Assembly (NCBI RefSeq): GCF_001426685.1 | Contig: NZ_LMFB01000016.1 | Span: 177,126-241,125, forward strand | Direction of reading: 5' to 3' | Origin: Rhizobium sp. Root483D2 | Lineage (GTDB): Bacteria > Pseudomonadota > Alphaproteobacteria > Rhizobiales > Rhizobiaceae | Length of the DNA stretch: 64,000 bases | In this document: one piece after another, positions 11,273 through 22,670 of the stretch | How the letters are laid out: each line of letters starts with the position of its first letter | Numbering within the stretch: the first letter of the stretch is position 1 | Position numbers and translations under genes: made by a program | The notes under the pieces: model-generated | What the model saw: the letters and a program-made list of their open reading frames with translations, nothing else | What the model was told of the DNA's origin: nothing | Databases searched by the model: none

Positions 11273-12600
11273 GCATCTTCGGCTCCTCTAATTTTGGGCT
11301 GCCGCGTCTGAAGCCGCTTTCTTCGAAGCGGTCGCATGTCGTTTCCGTGCTCGATATCGGTTCTACCAAGGTTGTCTGCATGATCGGCCGGCTGACGCCG
11401 AAGGCCGAAAGCGCCATCCTGCCGGGCCGCACCCATTCGATCGAGATCATCGGCATCGGCCATCACAAGTCGCGCGGCATGAAGAACGGCGTGATCGCTG
11501 ATCTCGATGCGGCCGAAAGTGTCGTCCGTCTCGCGGTCGATGCCGCCGAGCGTATGGCTGGGCTTACCATCGACAGCCTGATCGTCAATATTTCCGCCGG
11601 CCGTCTGCAGAGTGATATCTACACGGCCTCGATCGATCTGGGTGGCCAGGAAGTCGATGCCGCCGATCTGAAGAAGGTTCTGGCGGCTGCCGGTCAGCAG
11701 TCGCTGCGCCAGGACCGTGTCATCCTGCATTCGCTGCCAACGGGGTTTTCGCTCGACGGCGAGCGCGGCATCCGCGATCCGCTGGCGATGTTCGGCGATG
11801 CGCTTGGCGTCGATATGCATGTGCTGACGGCGGAACGCGCTGCCCTGAAAAACCTCGAACTGTGCATCAACCGCGCTCATCTGTCGGTCGAAGGCATCGT
11901 GGCGACACCGTATGCAAGCGGTCTTGCGGCGCTGGTCGATGACGAAGTCGAACTCGGTTGCGCCGCCATCGACATGGGCGGCGGCACCACGACGATCTCG
12001 GTCTTTGCCGAGGGCAAGCTGGTTCACGCAGACGCCATCAGCCTCGGCGGCCATCATGTCACCACGGATCTGGCGCGTGGTCTTTCGACCCGCATCGAGG
12101 ATGCGGAGCGCCTGAAGGTCGTTCACGGCTCTGCACTGCCCAACAGCGCCGACGAGCGCGACATCGTATCTGTTCCGCCGATCGGCGAGGACGACCGCGA
12201 TCAGCCGACGCATGTGCCGCGCGCGCTCGTTTCGCGCATCGTGCGGGCCCGCATCGAGGAAACACTGGAACTGATCCGCGACCGCATCCAGCGGTCCGGC
12301 TTCTCGCCGATCGTCGGCAAACGCGTCGTTCTGACGGGTGGGGCGGCCCAGCTGACCGGCCTGCCGGAATCGGCGCGCCGGATTCTGGCCCGCAACGTGC
12401 GCATCGGCCGTCCGCTCGGCGTCTCCGGACTGCCGGCGGCAGCCAAGGGCCCGGCCTTTTCGACGGCTGTCGGCCTGATGATCTATCCGCAGGTCGCGGA
12501 CATGGAAACACATGCGGCGCAGGGCGGTCTGCTCTCGTCGCTTGCAGGAAACAACAGCCGTATCGCCCGCATGGGTCAATGGCTGAAGGAAAGCTTTTGA
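11269..12600 (+). CDS. ftsA: FtsA, actin-like FtsZ membrane anchor
   Basis: Actin-fold ATPase that tethers FtsZ to the inner membrane. The 443 residues include the phosphate-1 motif SVLDIGSTKVVCMIG near residue 25, the second phosphate motif DMGGGTTTISVF near residue 235, and VLTGGAAQLTGL for the adenosine motif. The C-terminus ends in a short amphipathic stretch (GQWLKESF), the expected membrane-targeting helix. It overlaps ftsQ by 4 nt and is 93 nt from ftsZ. Confidence 0.96.
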   Translation: MSIFGSSNFGLPRLKPLSSKRSHVVSVLDIGSTKVVCMIGRLTPKAESAILPGRTHSIEIIGIGHHKSRGMKNGVIADLDAAESVVRLAVDAAERMAGLTIDSLIVNISAGRLQSDIYTASIDLGGQEVDAADLKKVLAAAGQQSLRQDRVILHSLPTGFSLDGERGIRDPLAMFGDALGVDMHVLTAERAALKNLELCINRAHLSVEGIVATPYASGLAALVDDEVELGCAAIDMGGGTTTISVFAEGKLVHADAISLGGHHVTTDLARGLSTRIEDAERLKVVHGSALPNSADERDIVSVPPIGEDDRDQPTHVPRALVSRIVRARIEETLELIRDRIQRSGFSPIVGKRVVLTGGAAQLTGLPESARRILARNVRIGRPLGVSGLPAAAKGPAFSTAVGLMIYPQVADMETHAAQGGLLSSLAGNNSRIARMGQWLKESF

Positions 12601-12693
12601 GCCCTTCGGCATCGTGCTGAACGGGTGCAATACGGGATTTAGTGATTTGGCCGGCTCGGCAAGGCGGCCAGAAACCAGGAAGGAACGGGTACA

Positions 12694-14469
12694 ATGACGA
12701 TCAACTTGCAAAAGCCGGATATCACCGAGCTGAAGCCCCGCATCACCGTCTTCGGTGTCGGCGGCGGCGGCGGCAATGCTGTCAACAACATGATCACCGC
12801 AGGCCTCGAAGGCGTCGATTTCGTCGTCGCCAATACCGATGCCCAGGCGCTGACCATGACCAAGGCGTCGCGCATCATCCAGATGGGTGTTGCCGTGACC
12901 GAAGGCCTGGGCGCCGGTTCGCAGCCGGAAGTCGGCCGCGCAGCCGCCGAAGAGTGCATCGATGAAATCATCGATCACCTCAACGGCACGCATATGTGCT
13001 TCGTCACCGCCGGCATGGGCGGCGGTACCGGTACCGGTGCTGCTCCAGTCGTTGCCCAGGCTGCCCGCAACAAGGGCATCCTGACGGTCGGCGTCGTCAC
13101 CAAGCCGTTCCATTTTGAAGGCCAGCGCCGCATGCGCCTCGCCGACATGGGCATCCAGGAACTGCAGAAGTCCGTCGATACCCTGATCGTCATTCCGAAC
13201 CAGAACCTGTTCCGGATCGCCAATGACCGCACCACGTTCGCCGATGCGTTCGCGATGGCCGACCAGGTTCTCTACTCCGGCGTTGCCTGCATCACCGACC
13301 TGATGGTCAAGGAAGGCCTGATCAATCTCGACTTCGCGGACGTTCGCTCCGTGATGCGCGAAATGGGCCGCGCCATGATGGGCACCGGCGAAGCATCCGG
13401 CGAAGGCCGCGCAATGGCTGCAGCCGAAGCTGCGATCGCCAACCCGCTGCTCGACGAAACCTCGATGAAGGGCGCGCAGGGCCTGCTGATCTCGATCACC
13501 GGTGGCCGCGACCTGACGCTGTTCGAAGTTGACGAAGCTGCGACCCGCATCCGCGAGGAAGTGGATCCGGACGCCAACATCATCCTCGGCGCAACGTTCG
13601 ACGAAGAACTCGAAGGTCTCATCCGCGTTTCGGTCGTGGCAACGGGTATCGATCGCACAGCTGCGGAGGTGGCCGGCCGCAATGCTGACTTTCGTCCGGT
13701 AGCTGCCAAGCCGATCGTTCGTCCGTCCATCGCCATCCCGGCAGCGCCGGTGCAGCAGACGGTTGCCGTTCAGCAGCCGGCTCCGGTTGCCCAGCAGCCG
13801 GTAGTCCAGCCGCAGGCCGCCCAGCCGGTCCAGCAGACCAGCGATTCGATCGCCGAAGCCATCCGTGCCGCCGAACTGGAACGCGAACTGTTCCTGTCGA
13901 TGCCGCGCGGTGGTGCACCGGCACCGGTTCAGCAGGCTCAGGACGATTTCCGTCCGCAGAGCAAGCTGTTTGCAGGTGCAGCACCGGCCGAACAGCAGCC
14001 GATCGTTCAGGCGGCTCCGGTTCAGCGCGCTGTCGAAGCGCCGGTCTACCAGCAGCCGGTCGCTCAGGCACCGGTTCGCCAGGAACCCGTCGCTCCGGTG
14101 ATCCGTCAGCAGGCCGAACAGGTCCGCATGCCACGCGTCGAAGACTTCCCGCCGATGGTCAAGGCCGAAGCTGAGCACCGTGCACAGCCGGTCCAGCACG
14201 AAGAGCGCGGCCCGATGGGCCTGCTCAAGCGAATCACCAATTCGCTCGGCCGCCGCGAAGAAGAAAGCCATGATGTGGCTGCCGACATGACCGCCGGTGC
14301 GCCGGCTGCATCCTCGCAGCAGCGCCGTCCGTTGTCGCCCGAAGCCAGCGTTTACGCGCCGCGCCGGGCAGCTCCCCTCGATGACCGTGCCCGCGCTGCT
14401 TCGCAGCCGCGTGCCCATGAAGACGATCAGCTCGAAATCCCGGCGTTCCTGCGCCGTCAGTCGAACTGA
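12694..14469 (+). CDS. ftsZ: FtsZ, tubulin-like division GTPase with long C-terminal linker
   Basis: Forms the Z-ring. The 591 residues are well beyond the ~385 of E. coli FtsZ. The GTPase core (about 1-325) has [14 protein letters not shown] and the tubulin signature [11 protein letters not shown] near residue 108. A disordered linker of about 245 residues rich in Gln, Pro, Ala and Val follows, and the C-terminal conserved peptide [12 protein letters not shown] for FtsA/membrane partners ends the protein. Long linkers are known from rhizobial and Caulobacter FtsZ. An aaggaacggg ribosome-binding stretch precedes the ATG, and a strong terminator follows. Confidence 0.97.
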   Translation: MTINLQKPDITELKPRITVFGVGGGGGNAVNNMITAGLEGVDFVVANTDAQALTMTKASRIIQMGVAVTEGLGAGSQPEVGRAAAEECIDEIIDHLNGTHMCFVTAGMGGGTGTGAAPVVAQAARNKGILTVGVVTKPFHFEGQRRMRLADMGIQELQKSVDTLIVIPNQNLFRIANDRTTFADAFAMADQVLYSGVACITDLMVKEGLINLDFADVRSVMREMGRAMMGTGEASGEGRAMAAAEAAIANPLLDETSMKGAQGLLISITGGRDLTLFEVDEAATRIREEVDPDANIILGATFDEELEGLIRVSVVATGIDRTAAEVAGRNADFRPVAAKPIVRPSIAIPAAPVQQTVAVQQPAPVAQQPVVQPQAAQPVQQTSDSIAEAIRAAELERELFLSMPRGGAPAPVQQAQDDFRPQSKLFAGAAPAEQQPIVQAAPVQRAVEAPVYQQPVAQAPVRQEPVAPVIRQQAEQVRMPRVEDFPPMVKAEAEHRAQPVQHEERGPMGLLKRITNSLGRREEESHDVAADMTAGAPAASSQQRRPLSPEASVYAPRRAAPLDDRARAASQPRAHEDDQLEIPAFLRRQSN

Positions 14470-14496
14470 TTTTTTTGCCCACCTTCCTCCTTGCCG

Positions 14497-14527
14497 AAAT
14501 GCCCGGGTTTGCGCCCGGGCATTTTTT
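14497..14527 (+). terminator. Rho-independent terminator after ftsZ
   Basis: An 11-bp stem (14497-14507 with 14514-14524) with core GCCCGGG, a 6-nt loop and a run of T residues lies 28 nt after the ftsZ stop. Confidence 0.93.
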
Positions 14528-14737
14528 ATGAATTCCTGAATTTTTTCAAGGGCTAAGCACCCTGTGTGCAGTGCGTAACAAAGCGAAAGAAACAGTGATT
14601 TGGAATGACGGCCCACTGCAATTATCTTCACCATCAAGACTGATGGGTCAGCATTGCGATTCTAACCGCGAAAGCCTTGCAGATTGGACCGGATGGCGAC
14701 GGCAAGCGTTGCTCTCCGACTGTGTAGTTTACGGCTT

Positions 14738-14766
14738 TTGACAGACGCGCGGCTTAGGCCCTAACG
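14738..14766 (+). promoter_or_regulatory. Candidate sigma-70-type promoter of lpxC
   Basis: TTGACA at 14738-14743, a 17-nt spacer and CTAACG at 14761-14766 fit the rhizobial consensus (CTTGAC, 17 nt, CTATAT) at the -35 box well and the -10 box moderately. It lies ~40 nt upstream of the lpxC start. The rest of the 14530-14737 interval shows no gene. Confidence 0.5.
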
Positions 14767-14808
14767 ACATTCGGCGGCAACGCCACGTAGCATTTGAAGG
14801 CGATAAGC

Positions 14809-15747
14809 ATGGGACTGGGAATTGGACTGCTGGGGTTTCAGACAACGATTGCACATTCTGTAACTCTGAGCGGCACGGGCGTACATTCTGGCGCCGAAGT
14901 AGCAATCACCTTTCATCCGGCGGAAGCAGATAGCGGCATCGTTTTCCAGCGTGTCGTCGGCGAGCAGACGATCAGCGAATTCAAGGCTGTTTCCTCGCAG
15001 GTCGGCAATACCGATCTCTGCACCATCCTCGGTTTTTCGCCAGCCACCTCGATCGCCACGATCGAGCATGTGATGGCGGCGATCTATGCGCTTGGCCTGG
15101 ACAACCTCCTGATCGAAGTGCACGGCGCCGAAATGCCGATCATGGACGGCAGCTCCGCGCCGTTCATCGAGGCGATCGAGCAGACCGGCATCAAGGCGCT
15201 GTCCGTCAAGCGCCGCTCTATCCGTATCCTCAAGCCCGTCCGGATCGAATCGGGCGCTTCCTGGTCGGAATTTACGCCTTACGACGGCATGCGCTTCGAG
15301 GTGGAGATCGATTTCGATAGCCCGCTGATCGGCCGCCAGTCCTGGAAGGGCGATATCACGCCTTCGGTTTTCAAGACGGAATTGTCGCGTGCCCGGACGT
15401 TCGGCTTCATGCGCGATGTCGAGCGCATGTGGGCGGCCGGCCGTGGTCTCGGGTCGTCGCTGGAAAATTCGGTCGTTATTGCCGATGACAATACCGTCAT
15501 CAACATGGAAGGCCTGCGTTACAAGGACGAGTTCGTTCGCCACAAGACGTTGGACGCCGTGGGTGACCTGGCGCTGGCCGGTGCGCCATTCATCGGCTGC
15601 TACCGTTCCTACCGGGGCGGACACAAGATGAACGCCAATGCGCTGAAGGCGCTGATGAGCGATCCGACGGCCTATGAAATCGTCGAAAGTGCACCGCAGC
15701 GCCAGCGCTCTGCACCCCGCGAAATGATTGCCGTCAACGCGCCGTGA
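14809..15747 (+). CDS. lpxC: LpxC, UDP-3-O-acyl-N-acetylglucosamine deacetylase
   Basis: Zn-dependent amidase and first committed step of lipid A synthesis. The ATG at 14809, preceded by GAAGG at 14796-14800, gives 312 residues starting MGLGIGLLGFQTT; a TTG at 14794 is a less likely start. Motifs are SGTGVHSG near the N-terminus, TIEHVMAAIYALG with the first zinc histidine, and HKTLDAVGDLALAG near residue 245 with the second histidine and the aspartate. It is separated from ftsZ by a terminator and probably has its own promoter. Confidence 0.96.
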   Translation: MGLGIGLLGFQTTIAHSVTLSGTGVHSGAEVAITFHPAEADSGIVFQRVVGEQTISEFKAVSSQVGNTDLCTILGFSPATSIATIEHVMAAIYALGLDNLLIEVHGAEMPIMDGSSAPFIEAIEQTGIKALSVKRRSIRILKPVRIESGASWSEFTPYDGMRFEVEIDFDSPLIGRQSWKGDITPSVFKTELSRARTFGFMRDVERMWAAGRGLGSSLENSVVIADDNTVINMEGLRYKDEFVRHKTLDAVGDLALAGAPFIGCYRSYRGGHKMNANALKALMSDPTAYEIVESAPQRQRSAPREMIAVNAP

Positions 15748-15798
15748 TCTGCAGCCTTTTGTTCCTGAAAGGGAAAATCTGGTCTGATGTTTGATGAG

Positions 15799-15824
15799 AG
15801 CCGGTCTTTTGACCGGCTTTTTCA
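15799..15824 (+). terminator. Rho-independent terminator after lpxC
   Basis: An 8-bp stem (agccggtc at 15799-15806, gaccggct at 15811-15818) with a TTTT loop and a T-rich tail lies ~50 nt after lpxC. Confidence 0.88.
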
Positions 15825-15948
15825 TGATAAGACTGCCACAAAATTGCGTTAATCAATCATCATGACATTGCGGTCTTGTTGCATCTTGATCTAAAACGCG
15901 GTTCATAGGCGGCGGTATTCTTACCGGCGCGGGAGTTGGGATTTACGA

Positions 15949-16815
15949 ATGGTAATTGCAGGCCAGTTTGAATTGAAGAAGATGGCACGTGTTGTTGCCA
16001 TTACGCTTGTGGCTACCGCGACCAGTGTGCTGGTGACCGCCTGCCAGAACGATCCCGACATCGATATCACCAAGCTGAGCGCTGAGACCGATCCACCGGA
16101 AGTGCTCTACAATCAGGGTCTCGCCAATCTGAACGCCGGCAAGACCACGGAAGCGGCGCGCAAGTTCGACGCGATCGACCAGCAGCATCCGTTCTCCGAA
16201 TATGCCCGCAAGGCGCTGGTGATGCGCTCCTTCGTCAATTACCGCAACGGCCAGTATCAGGAAGCCATCAACGGCGCGACCCGGTACCTCAACCTCTATC
16301 CCGAATCCGAAGACGCAGCCTATGCGCAATACATTGTCGGTCTTGCCTATTCCAAGCAGATCCCGGCGGTGACGCAGGACCAGAAGCCGGCCTTCAAGAC
16401 CATCGAGGCAATGCAGGCGGTCATTTCCAAATATCCCGATTCCGAATATGTCGAGGATGCGCAGGCCAAGATGCGGTTTGCCAAGGACCAGCTCGCCGGC
16501 AAGGAAATGCAGGTCGGCCGCTACTATCTGGAGCGCAAGGAATATCTGGCCGCGATCACACGCTTCCGCTCTGTGGTCGAAACCTATCCGAACACCAACC
16601 AGGTCGAAGAAGCGCTCGCACGTCTGGTCGAGACCTATTTCGCAATGGGCATCACCTCGGAAGCGCAGACGGCTGCCGCTGTTCTCGGGCATAACTATCC
16701 TGACAGCCAGTGGTATGCCGACAGCTACAAGCTCCTGCAGACCGGTGGTCTTGAGCCGCGTGAAAACGGTGGCTCCTGGATCTCGCGCGCCGGCAAGAAG
16801 CTTTTGGGCGCCTAG
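15949..16815 (+). CDS. bamD: BamD (ComL/YfiO), outer-membrane assembly lipoprotein
   Basis: Outer-membrane lipoprotein of the BAM complex that folds beta-barrel proteins. The 288 residues start with a signal sequence ending in the lipobox LVTACQN (lipidated Cys near residue 32), followed by TPR-like repeats such as [20 protein letters not shown] and [18 protein letters not shown]. Start at 15949 is preferred; an internal ATG at 15982 would shorten the signal peptide. The lpxC-bamD-recN-ligA order is common in Rhizobiales. Confidence 0.93.
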   Translation: MVIAGQFELKKMARVVAITLVATATSVLVTACQNDPDIDITKLSAETDPPEVLYNQGLANLNAGKTTEAARKFDAIDQQHPFSEYARKALVMRSFVNYRNGQYQEAINGATRYLNLYPESEDAAYAQYIVGLAYSKQIPAVTQDQKPAFKTIEAMQAVISKYPDSEYVEDAQAKMRFAKDQLAGKEMQVGRYYLERKEYLAAITRFRSVVETYPNTNQVEEALARLVETYFAMGITSEAQTAAAVLGHNYPDSQWYADSYKLLQTGGLEPRENGGSWISRAGKKLLGA

Positions 16816-16848
16816 AATCAGGACCAAGACGAAGAGATTTGAACCGGG

Positions 16849-18522
16849 ATGCTTTCACAGATTTCGATCCGCGATATCGTCCTGATCGAACGGCTTGATC
16901 TGTCCTTTGATGCCGGCCTGTCTGTGCTCACGGGGGAAACGGGTGCCGGAAAATCCATCCTGCTCGACAGTCTGTCGCTGGCGCTGGGTGGCCGGGGCGA
17001 CGGTTCGCTGGTGCGCCACGGTGGCGACAAGGGGCAGGTGACGGCGGTTTTCGATGTCGGCATGGCCCATCCGGCCCGGCTGCTGGTGCGCGAAAACGGC
17101 ATCGACGACGATGGCGATCTGATTTTCCGCCGGGTGCAGTCGGCCGATGGCCGCACCAAGGCCTATGTCAACGACCAGCCTGTTTCCGTTCAGCTGATGC
17201 GTCAGGCAGGCCAGCTCTTGGTCGAGATCCATGGCCAGCACGATGACCGCGCCCTGGTCGATACCCATGCCCATCGCACCCTTCTTGATGCCTTCGGTGG
17301 TCTGGCCGAGGAGGCGCAGTCTGTTTCCGGCCTTTACCGGATCTGGAAGGATGCCGAGCGGACGCTGAAAAAGCACCGCGACAAGGTCGAGGCCGCCGCC
17401 CGCGAGGCCGATTATCTGCGCGCCTCGGTCGAGGAACTGGAGGCTCTATCGCCGCAGGACGGCGAGGAAGACGATCTGGCAGAGCGCCGTTCGCGGATGA
17501 TGAAGGCGGAGCGCATCGCCGTCGATATCAACGAGGCAAGCGAGTTCCTCAACGGCAACGGTTCGCCGGTGCCCCTGATAGCCTCGATGGTCCGGCGCTT
17601 GGAGCGCAAGAGCCATGAGGCGCCCGGTCTTCTCGAAGAGACCGTGGAACTGCTCGACGCCGCGCTCAACCAGCTGTCCGACGCACAGATGGCGGTCGAA
17701 GCGGCCTTGCGGAAAACCGAGTATGATCCGAAGGAGCTGGAACGGACGGAGGAGCGGCTGTTTGCGCTGCGTGCCGCCGCCCGCAAATATTCCGTCCCGG
17801 TGACGACGCTGCCGGCGCTGGCGGTCCGGATGATCTCCGATCTTGCCGATCTGGATGCGGGCGAAGAAAAGCTGAAACAGCTGGAAGCGCAGCTTGGCCT
17901 GACCAAGGGCGCCTTCGATGCGGCGGCGGTGGCGCTTTCGGCCAAGCGCCACAATACCGCAACGGCTCTGTCGCAAGCGGTCATGGCCGAACTCCCGGCG
18001 CTGAAGCTGGAACGTGCCCGCTTCATGGTCGAAGTGACCTCCGATGCGCAGGCCGCTGCTGCCGAAGGTATCGACATCGTCGAATTCCATGTCCAGACCA
18101 ATCCCGGCACGCGGCCGGGCCCGATCATGAAGGTGGCGTCGGGGGGCGAGCTGTCGCGCTTCCTTCTGGCGCTGAAAGTGGCGCTTGCCGATCGCGGCTC
18201 GGCGCCGACGCTGGTTTTCGACGAAATCGACACCGGGGTCGGCGGCGCCGTTGCCGATGCCATCGGCCAGCGTCTCAAGCGGTTGTCAAAGACCGTCCAG
18301 GTTCTGTCCGTCACCCACGCGCCGCAGGTGGCAGCGCGCGCTGCAACGCATCTGTTGATTTCCAAGGGCCCTTCTGCGGAAAAATCCGAAACGATCGCCA
18401 CCCGCGTCGCCCGCATGGACGACAAGGCCCGCACCGAAGAGATCGCCCGCATGCTCGCCGGTGCCTCCGTAACCGACGAGGCGAGGGCGGCTGCAGCGCG
18501 TCTGCTGGCGGGAAACGTCTAG
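16849..18522 (+). CDS. recN: RecN, SMC-like DNA repair ATPase
   Basis: SMC-family ATPase that acts in double-strand break repair. In 557 residues the Walker A GETGAGKSILLDSL is near residue 30 after the opening LSQISIRDIVLIERLDL, a coiled-coil region spans roughly 150-370, the signature ASGGELSRF is near 430, and the Walker B TLVFDEIDTGVGG near 455. It begins 33 nt after bamD and is probably read with it. Confidence 0.95.
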   Translation: MLSQISIRDIVLIERLDLSFDAGLSVLTGETGAGKSILLDSLSLALGGRGDGSLVRHGGDKGQVTAVFDVGMAHPARLLVRENGIDDDGDLIFRRVQSADGRTKAYVNDQPVSVQLMRQAGQLLVEIHGQHDDRALVDTHAHRTLLDAFGGLAEEAQSVSGLYRIWKDAERTLKKHRDKVEAAAREADYLRASVEELEALSPQDGEEDDLAERRSRMMKAERIAVDINEASEFLNGNGSPVPLIASMVRRLERKSHEAPGLLEETVELLDAALNQLSDAQMAVEAALRKTEYDPKELERTEERLFALRAAARKYSVPVTTLPALAVRMISDLADLDAGEEKLKQLEAQLGLTKGAFDAAAVALSAKRHNTATALSQAVMAELPALKLERARFMVEVTSDAQAAAAEGIDIVEFHVQTNPGTRPGPIMKVASGGELSRFLLALKVALADRGSAPTLVFDEIDTGVGGAVADAIGQRLKRLSKTVQVLSVTHAPQVAARAATHLLISKGPSAEKSETIATRVARMDDKARTEEIARMLAGASVTDEARAAAARLLAGNV

Positions 18523-18528
18523 TTTCTA

Positions 18529-18642
18529 CCCTCCCCTTGAGGGGGAGGGTCGGCACGCAGTGCCGGGGTGGGGTGATCCCTATACACACCTGACGTCACC
18601 CCACCCGCGCGTTCCGCGCGGCCTCCCCCTCAAGGGGAGGTG
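18529..18642. repeat. Palindromic intergenic repeat between recN and ligA
   Basis: An imperfect inverted repeat of ~114 bp. The outer arms cctccccttgagggggagg (18529-18548) and their complement (18622-18640) are identical, as are the inner ggtggggtga (18566-18575) and tcaccccacc (18596-18605). Each side carries its own small GC-rich hairpin (cggcacgcagtgccg and ccgcgcgttccgcgcgg). The architecture fits the Rhizobium intergenic mosaic elements of this group; the family assignment is from memory. Confidence 0.75.
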
Positions 18643-18677
18643 GATACCCATCTTCCCATTCTTCGAAAATTCTCTAA

Positions 18678-20864
<2,187 letters not shown>

Positions 20865-20930
20865 GAGCCATTCCTTCGCCTTAAAAGCTTTCCCCGTTCC
20901 CCTGTCTTCTCTATGACGGCTGCCAGATTT

Positions 20931-20948
20931 GTGACAGTTTCGTGACAA
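20931..20948 (-). promoter_or_regulatory. Pho-box-like direct repeat upstream of the DUF47-pit pair
   Basis: On the minus strand the 18 bp read TTGTCAC-GAAA-CTGTCAC, i.e. two heptamers 11 bp apart that resemble the PhoB box (CTGTCAT, 4 nt, CTGTCAT). It lies 23 nt upstream of the phosphate gene pair. PhoB repression of the orthologous orfA-pit operon is established in Sinorhizobium meliloti; whether PhoB binds here is inferred. Confidence 0.55.
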
Positions 20949-20970
20949 CGCGAAGATAGGTGGATGAACA

Positions 20971-21615
20971 ATGCTGGGTTGGTTTCGCAAGCTTTTGCCG
21001 CGCGAAGACAAGTTCTTTGAGCTTTTCGAGGCGCATTCGCGCACGGTCGTCGGTGCGGCCGATGAATTGAAGGCGCTGCTTGCAGCAGAGGGCGATCTCG
21101 ATGCACATTGCGACCGCATCGTCGCACTCGAAGACCAGGCCGACGCGATTACCCGCGACGTGCTGCAGGCGGTGCGCCTCAGCTTCATCACGCCGTTCGA
21201 TCGCGGCGATATCAAGGACCTGATCCAGTCGATGGATGATGCCATCGACATGATGCACAAGACGGTCAAGACGATCCGCCTGTTCGAGCAGAAGAGTTTC
21301 GATCCCGGCATGCGCGAGATGGGCGTTCTTATCGCCGATTCCGCCAAGCTGGTGGCAGAAGCGATCCCGTTGCTCGACCGGATCGGCGCCAATGTGCCGC
21401 GCCTGACCGCGATTGCTGAAGCGGTCAACCGGCTGGAGGAGCGCTCCGACCAGTTGCACGACGAGGGCCTCCAGGATCTGTTCCTGCGCCACGGCAGCTC
21501 GAACCCGATGGCCTATATCATCGGCAGCGAGATCTATGGCGAACTCGAGAAGGTGGTCGACCGTTTCGAGGACGTCGTCAATGAAATCAGCGGCATCCTG
21601 ATCGAGAACGTCTGA
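20971..21615 (+). CDS. DUF47/PhoU-like regulator of Pit phosphate transporter
   Basis: A 214-residue cytoplasmic helical-bundle protein of the DUF47 (PhoU-related) family, beginning MLGWFRKLLPREDKFFELF, with the family's acidic metal-binding helix pattern (LEDQADAITRDVLQ, LEERSDQLHDEGLQ). Its role is presumed to be modulating the low-affinity phosphate transporter encoded next, with which it overlaps by one nucleotide (TGATG). It is the equivalent of S. meliloti OrfA. No catalytic activity is expected. Confidence 0.92.
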   Translation: MLGWFRKLLPREDKFFELFEAHSRTVVGAADELKALLAAEGDLDAHCDRIVALEDQADAITRDVLQAVRLSFITPFDRGDIKDLIQSMDDAIDMMHKTVKTIRLFEQKSFDPGMREMGVLIADSAKLVAEAIPLLDRIGANVPRLTAIAEAVNRLEERSDQLHDEGLQDLFLRHGSSNPMAYIIGSEIYGELEKVVDRFEDVVNEISGILIENV

Positions 21616-22616
21616 TGGACGCGACACTCGCTTTGCCGCTGCTCATCGCCCTTATCGGCGTCGCGCTGTTCTTCGACTTTCTCAACGGCCTGCACGATGC
21701 CGCCAATTCGATCGCCACGATCGTCTCGACGCGGGTCCTGCGGCCGCAATATGCCGTCATGTGGGCGGCGTTCTTCAATTTCATCGCCTTCCTGTTCTTC
21801 GGCCTGCATGTGGCCGAGACGCTTGGGACCGGCATTATCGATCCCTCCATCGTCACGCCGCAGGTGATCTTTGCCGCCCTGATGGGAGCGATCATCTGGA
21901 ACATCGTCACCTGGATTTTCGGCATCCCGTCAAGTTCGTCGCATGCGCTGGTGGGCGGACTGGTCGGGGCAGGGCTTGCCAAGACCGGCGGCGACGCCAT
22001 CGTGCTGAGCGGCCTTTTGAAAACCGTGGCCGCGATCTTCATGTCGCCGATGATCGGTTTCATGCTGGCGCTGCTGCTCGTGCTGATCGTCTCCTGGGTT
22101 TGCCTGCGCCAGACGCCGTTTGCCGTCGATCGCAGCTTTCGCGGACTGCAGTTCATCTCGGCCTCGCTCTATTCGCTCGGCCATGGCGGCAATGACGCGC
22201 AAAAGACCATGGGCATCATCGCCGTGCTCCTGTTCAGCCAGGGCTATCTCGGAGAAACGTTCTACGTGCCGTTCTGGGTGGTCATCACCTGCCAGTCGGC
22301 CATGGCGCTCGGCACCCTGTTCGGCGGCTGGCGTATCGTGCACACGATGGGATCGAAGATCACCAAGCTCAATCCGATGCAGGGTTTCTGTGCCGAAACC
22401 GGCGGAGCGATCACGCTGTTTGCGGCGACGTGGCTCGGCATTCCCGTCTCGACCACACACACCATTACCGGCGCGATTATCGGCGTTGGCGCGGCACGGC
22501 GTGTCTCGGCCGTGCGCTGGGGGCTGGCGGGCAATATCCTGATCGCCTGGGTGGTGACGCTCCCGGCGGCAGCGCTGATCTCCGCTCTGTTCTATTTCGC
22601 GGCGGGACTGCTTTAG
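21615..22616 (+). CDS. pit: Pit-type low-affinity inorganic phosphate transporter
   Basis: Inner-membrane PiT-family permease of 333 residues with about ten hydrophobic segments. The two inverted family repeats are seen as FDFLNGLHDAANSIATIVST near residue 18 and SLGHGGNDAQKTMGIIAVLL near residue 192, with signature GNDAQKTMG. The other conserved elements are IPSSSSHALVGGL and IPVSTTHTITGAIIGVG. It is coupled to the DUF47 gene. The E. coli paralogue PitA is longer (~500 residues); this short form is the usual alphaproteobacterial version. Confidence 0.95.
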   Translation: MDATLALPLLIALIGVALFFDFLNGLHDAANSIATIVSTRVLRPQYAVMWAAFFNFIAFLFFGLHVAETLGTGIIDPSIVTPQVIFAALMGAIIWNIVTWIFGIPSSSSHALVGGLVGAGLAKTGGDAIVLSGLLKTVAAIFMSPMIGFMLALLLVLIVSWVCLRQTPFAVDRSFRGLQFISASLYSLGHGGNDAQKTMGIIAVLLFSQGYLGETFYVPFWVVITCQSAMALGTLFGGWRIVHTMGSKITKLNPMQGFCAETGGAITLFAATWLGIPVSTTHTITGAIIGVGAARRVSAVRWGLAGNILIAWVVTLPAAALISALFYFAAGLL

Positions 22617-22622
22617 GCTCTA

Positions 22623-22670
22623 AAAACGTGAGGCGCGGCGAACTGCTCGAAACGGTTTTGCCGCGCCTCA
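22623..22670 (-). terminator. Minus-strand terminator of the GGDEF-EAL gene (includes its stop codon)
   Basis: An 11-bp stem (22660-22670 with 22629-22639, TGAGGCGCGGC) with a ~20-nt loop is followed on the minus strand by cgttttta. The TGA stop of the minus-strand gene forms the base of the stem. On the + strand there is no T-run, so it mainly serves the minus direction but also separates pit. Confidence 0.7.

Noticed and set aside
10999..14637. A 1212-codon open frame on the minus strand across ftsQ-ftsA-ftsZ
   Set aside because: It is antisense to three well-defined genes, has no family features, and is a G+C-rich shadow frame.
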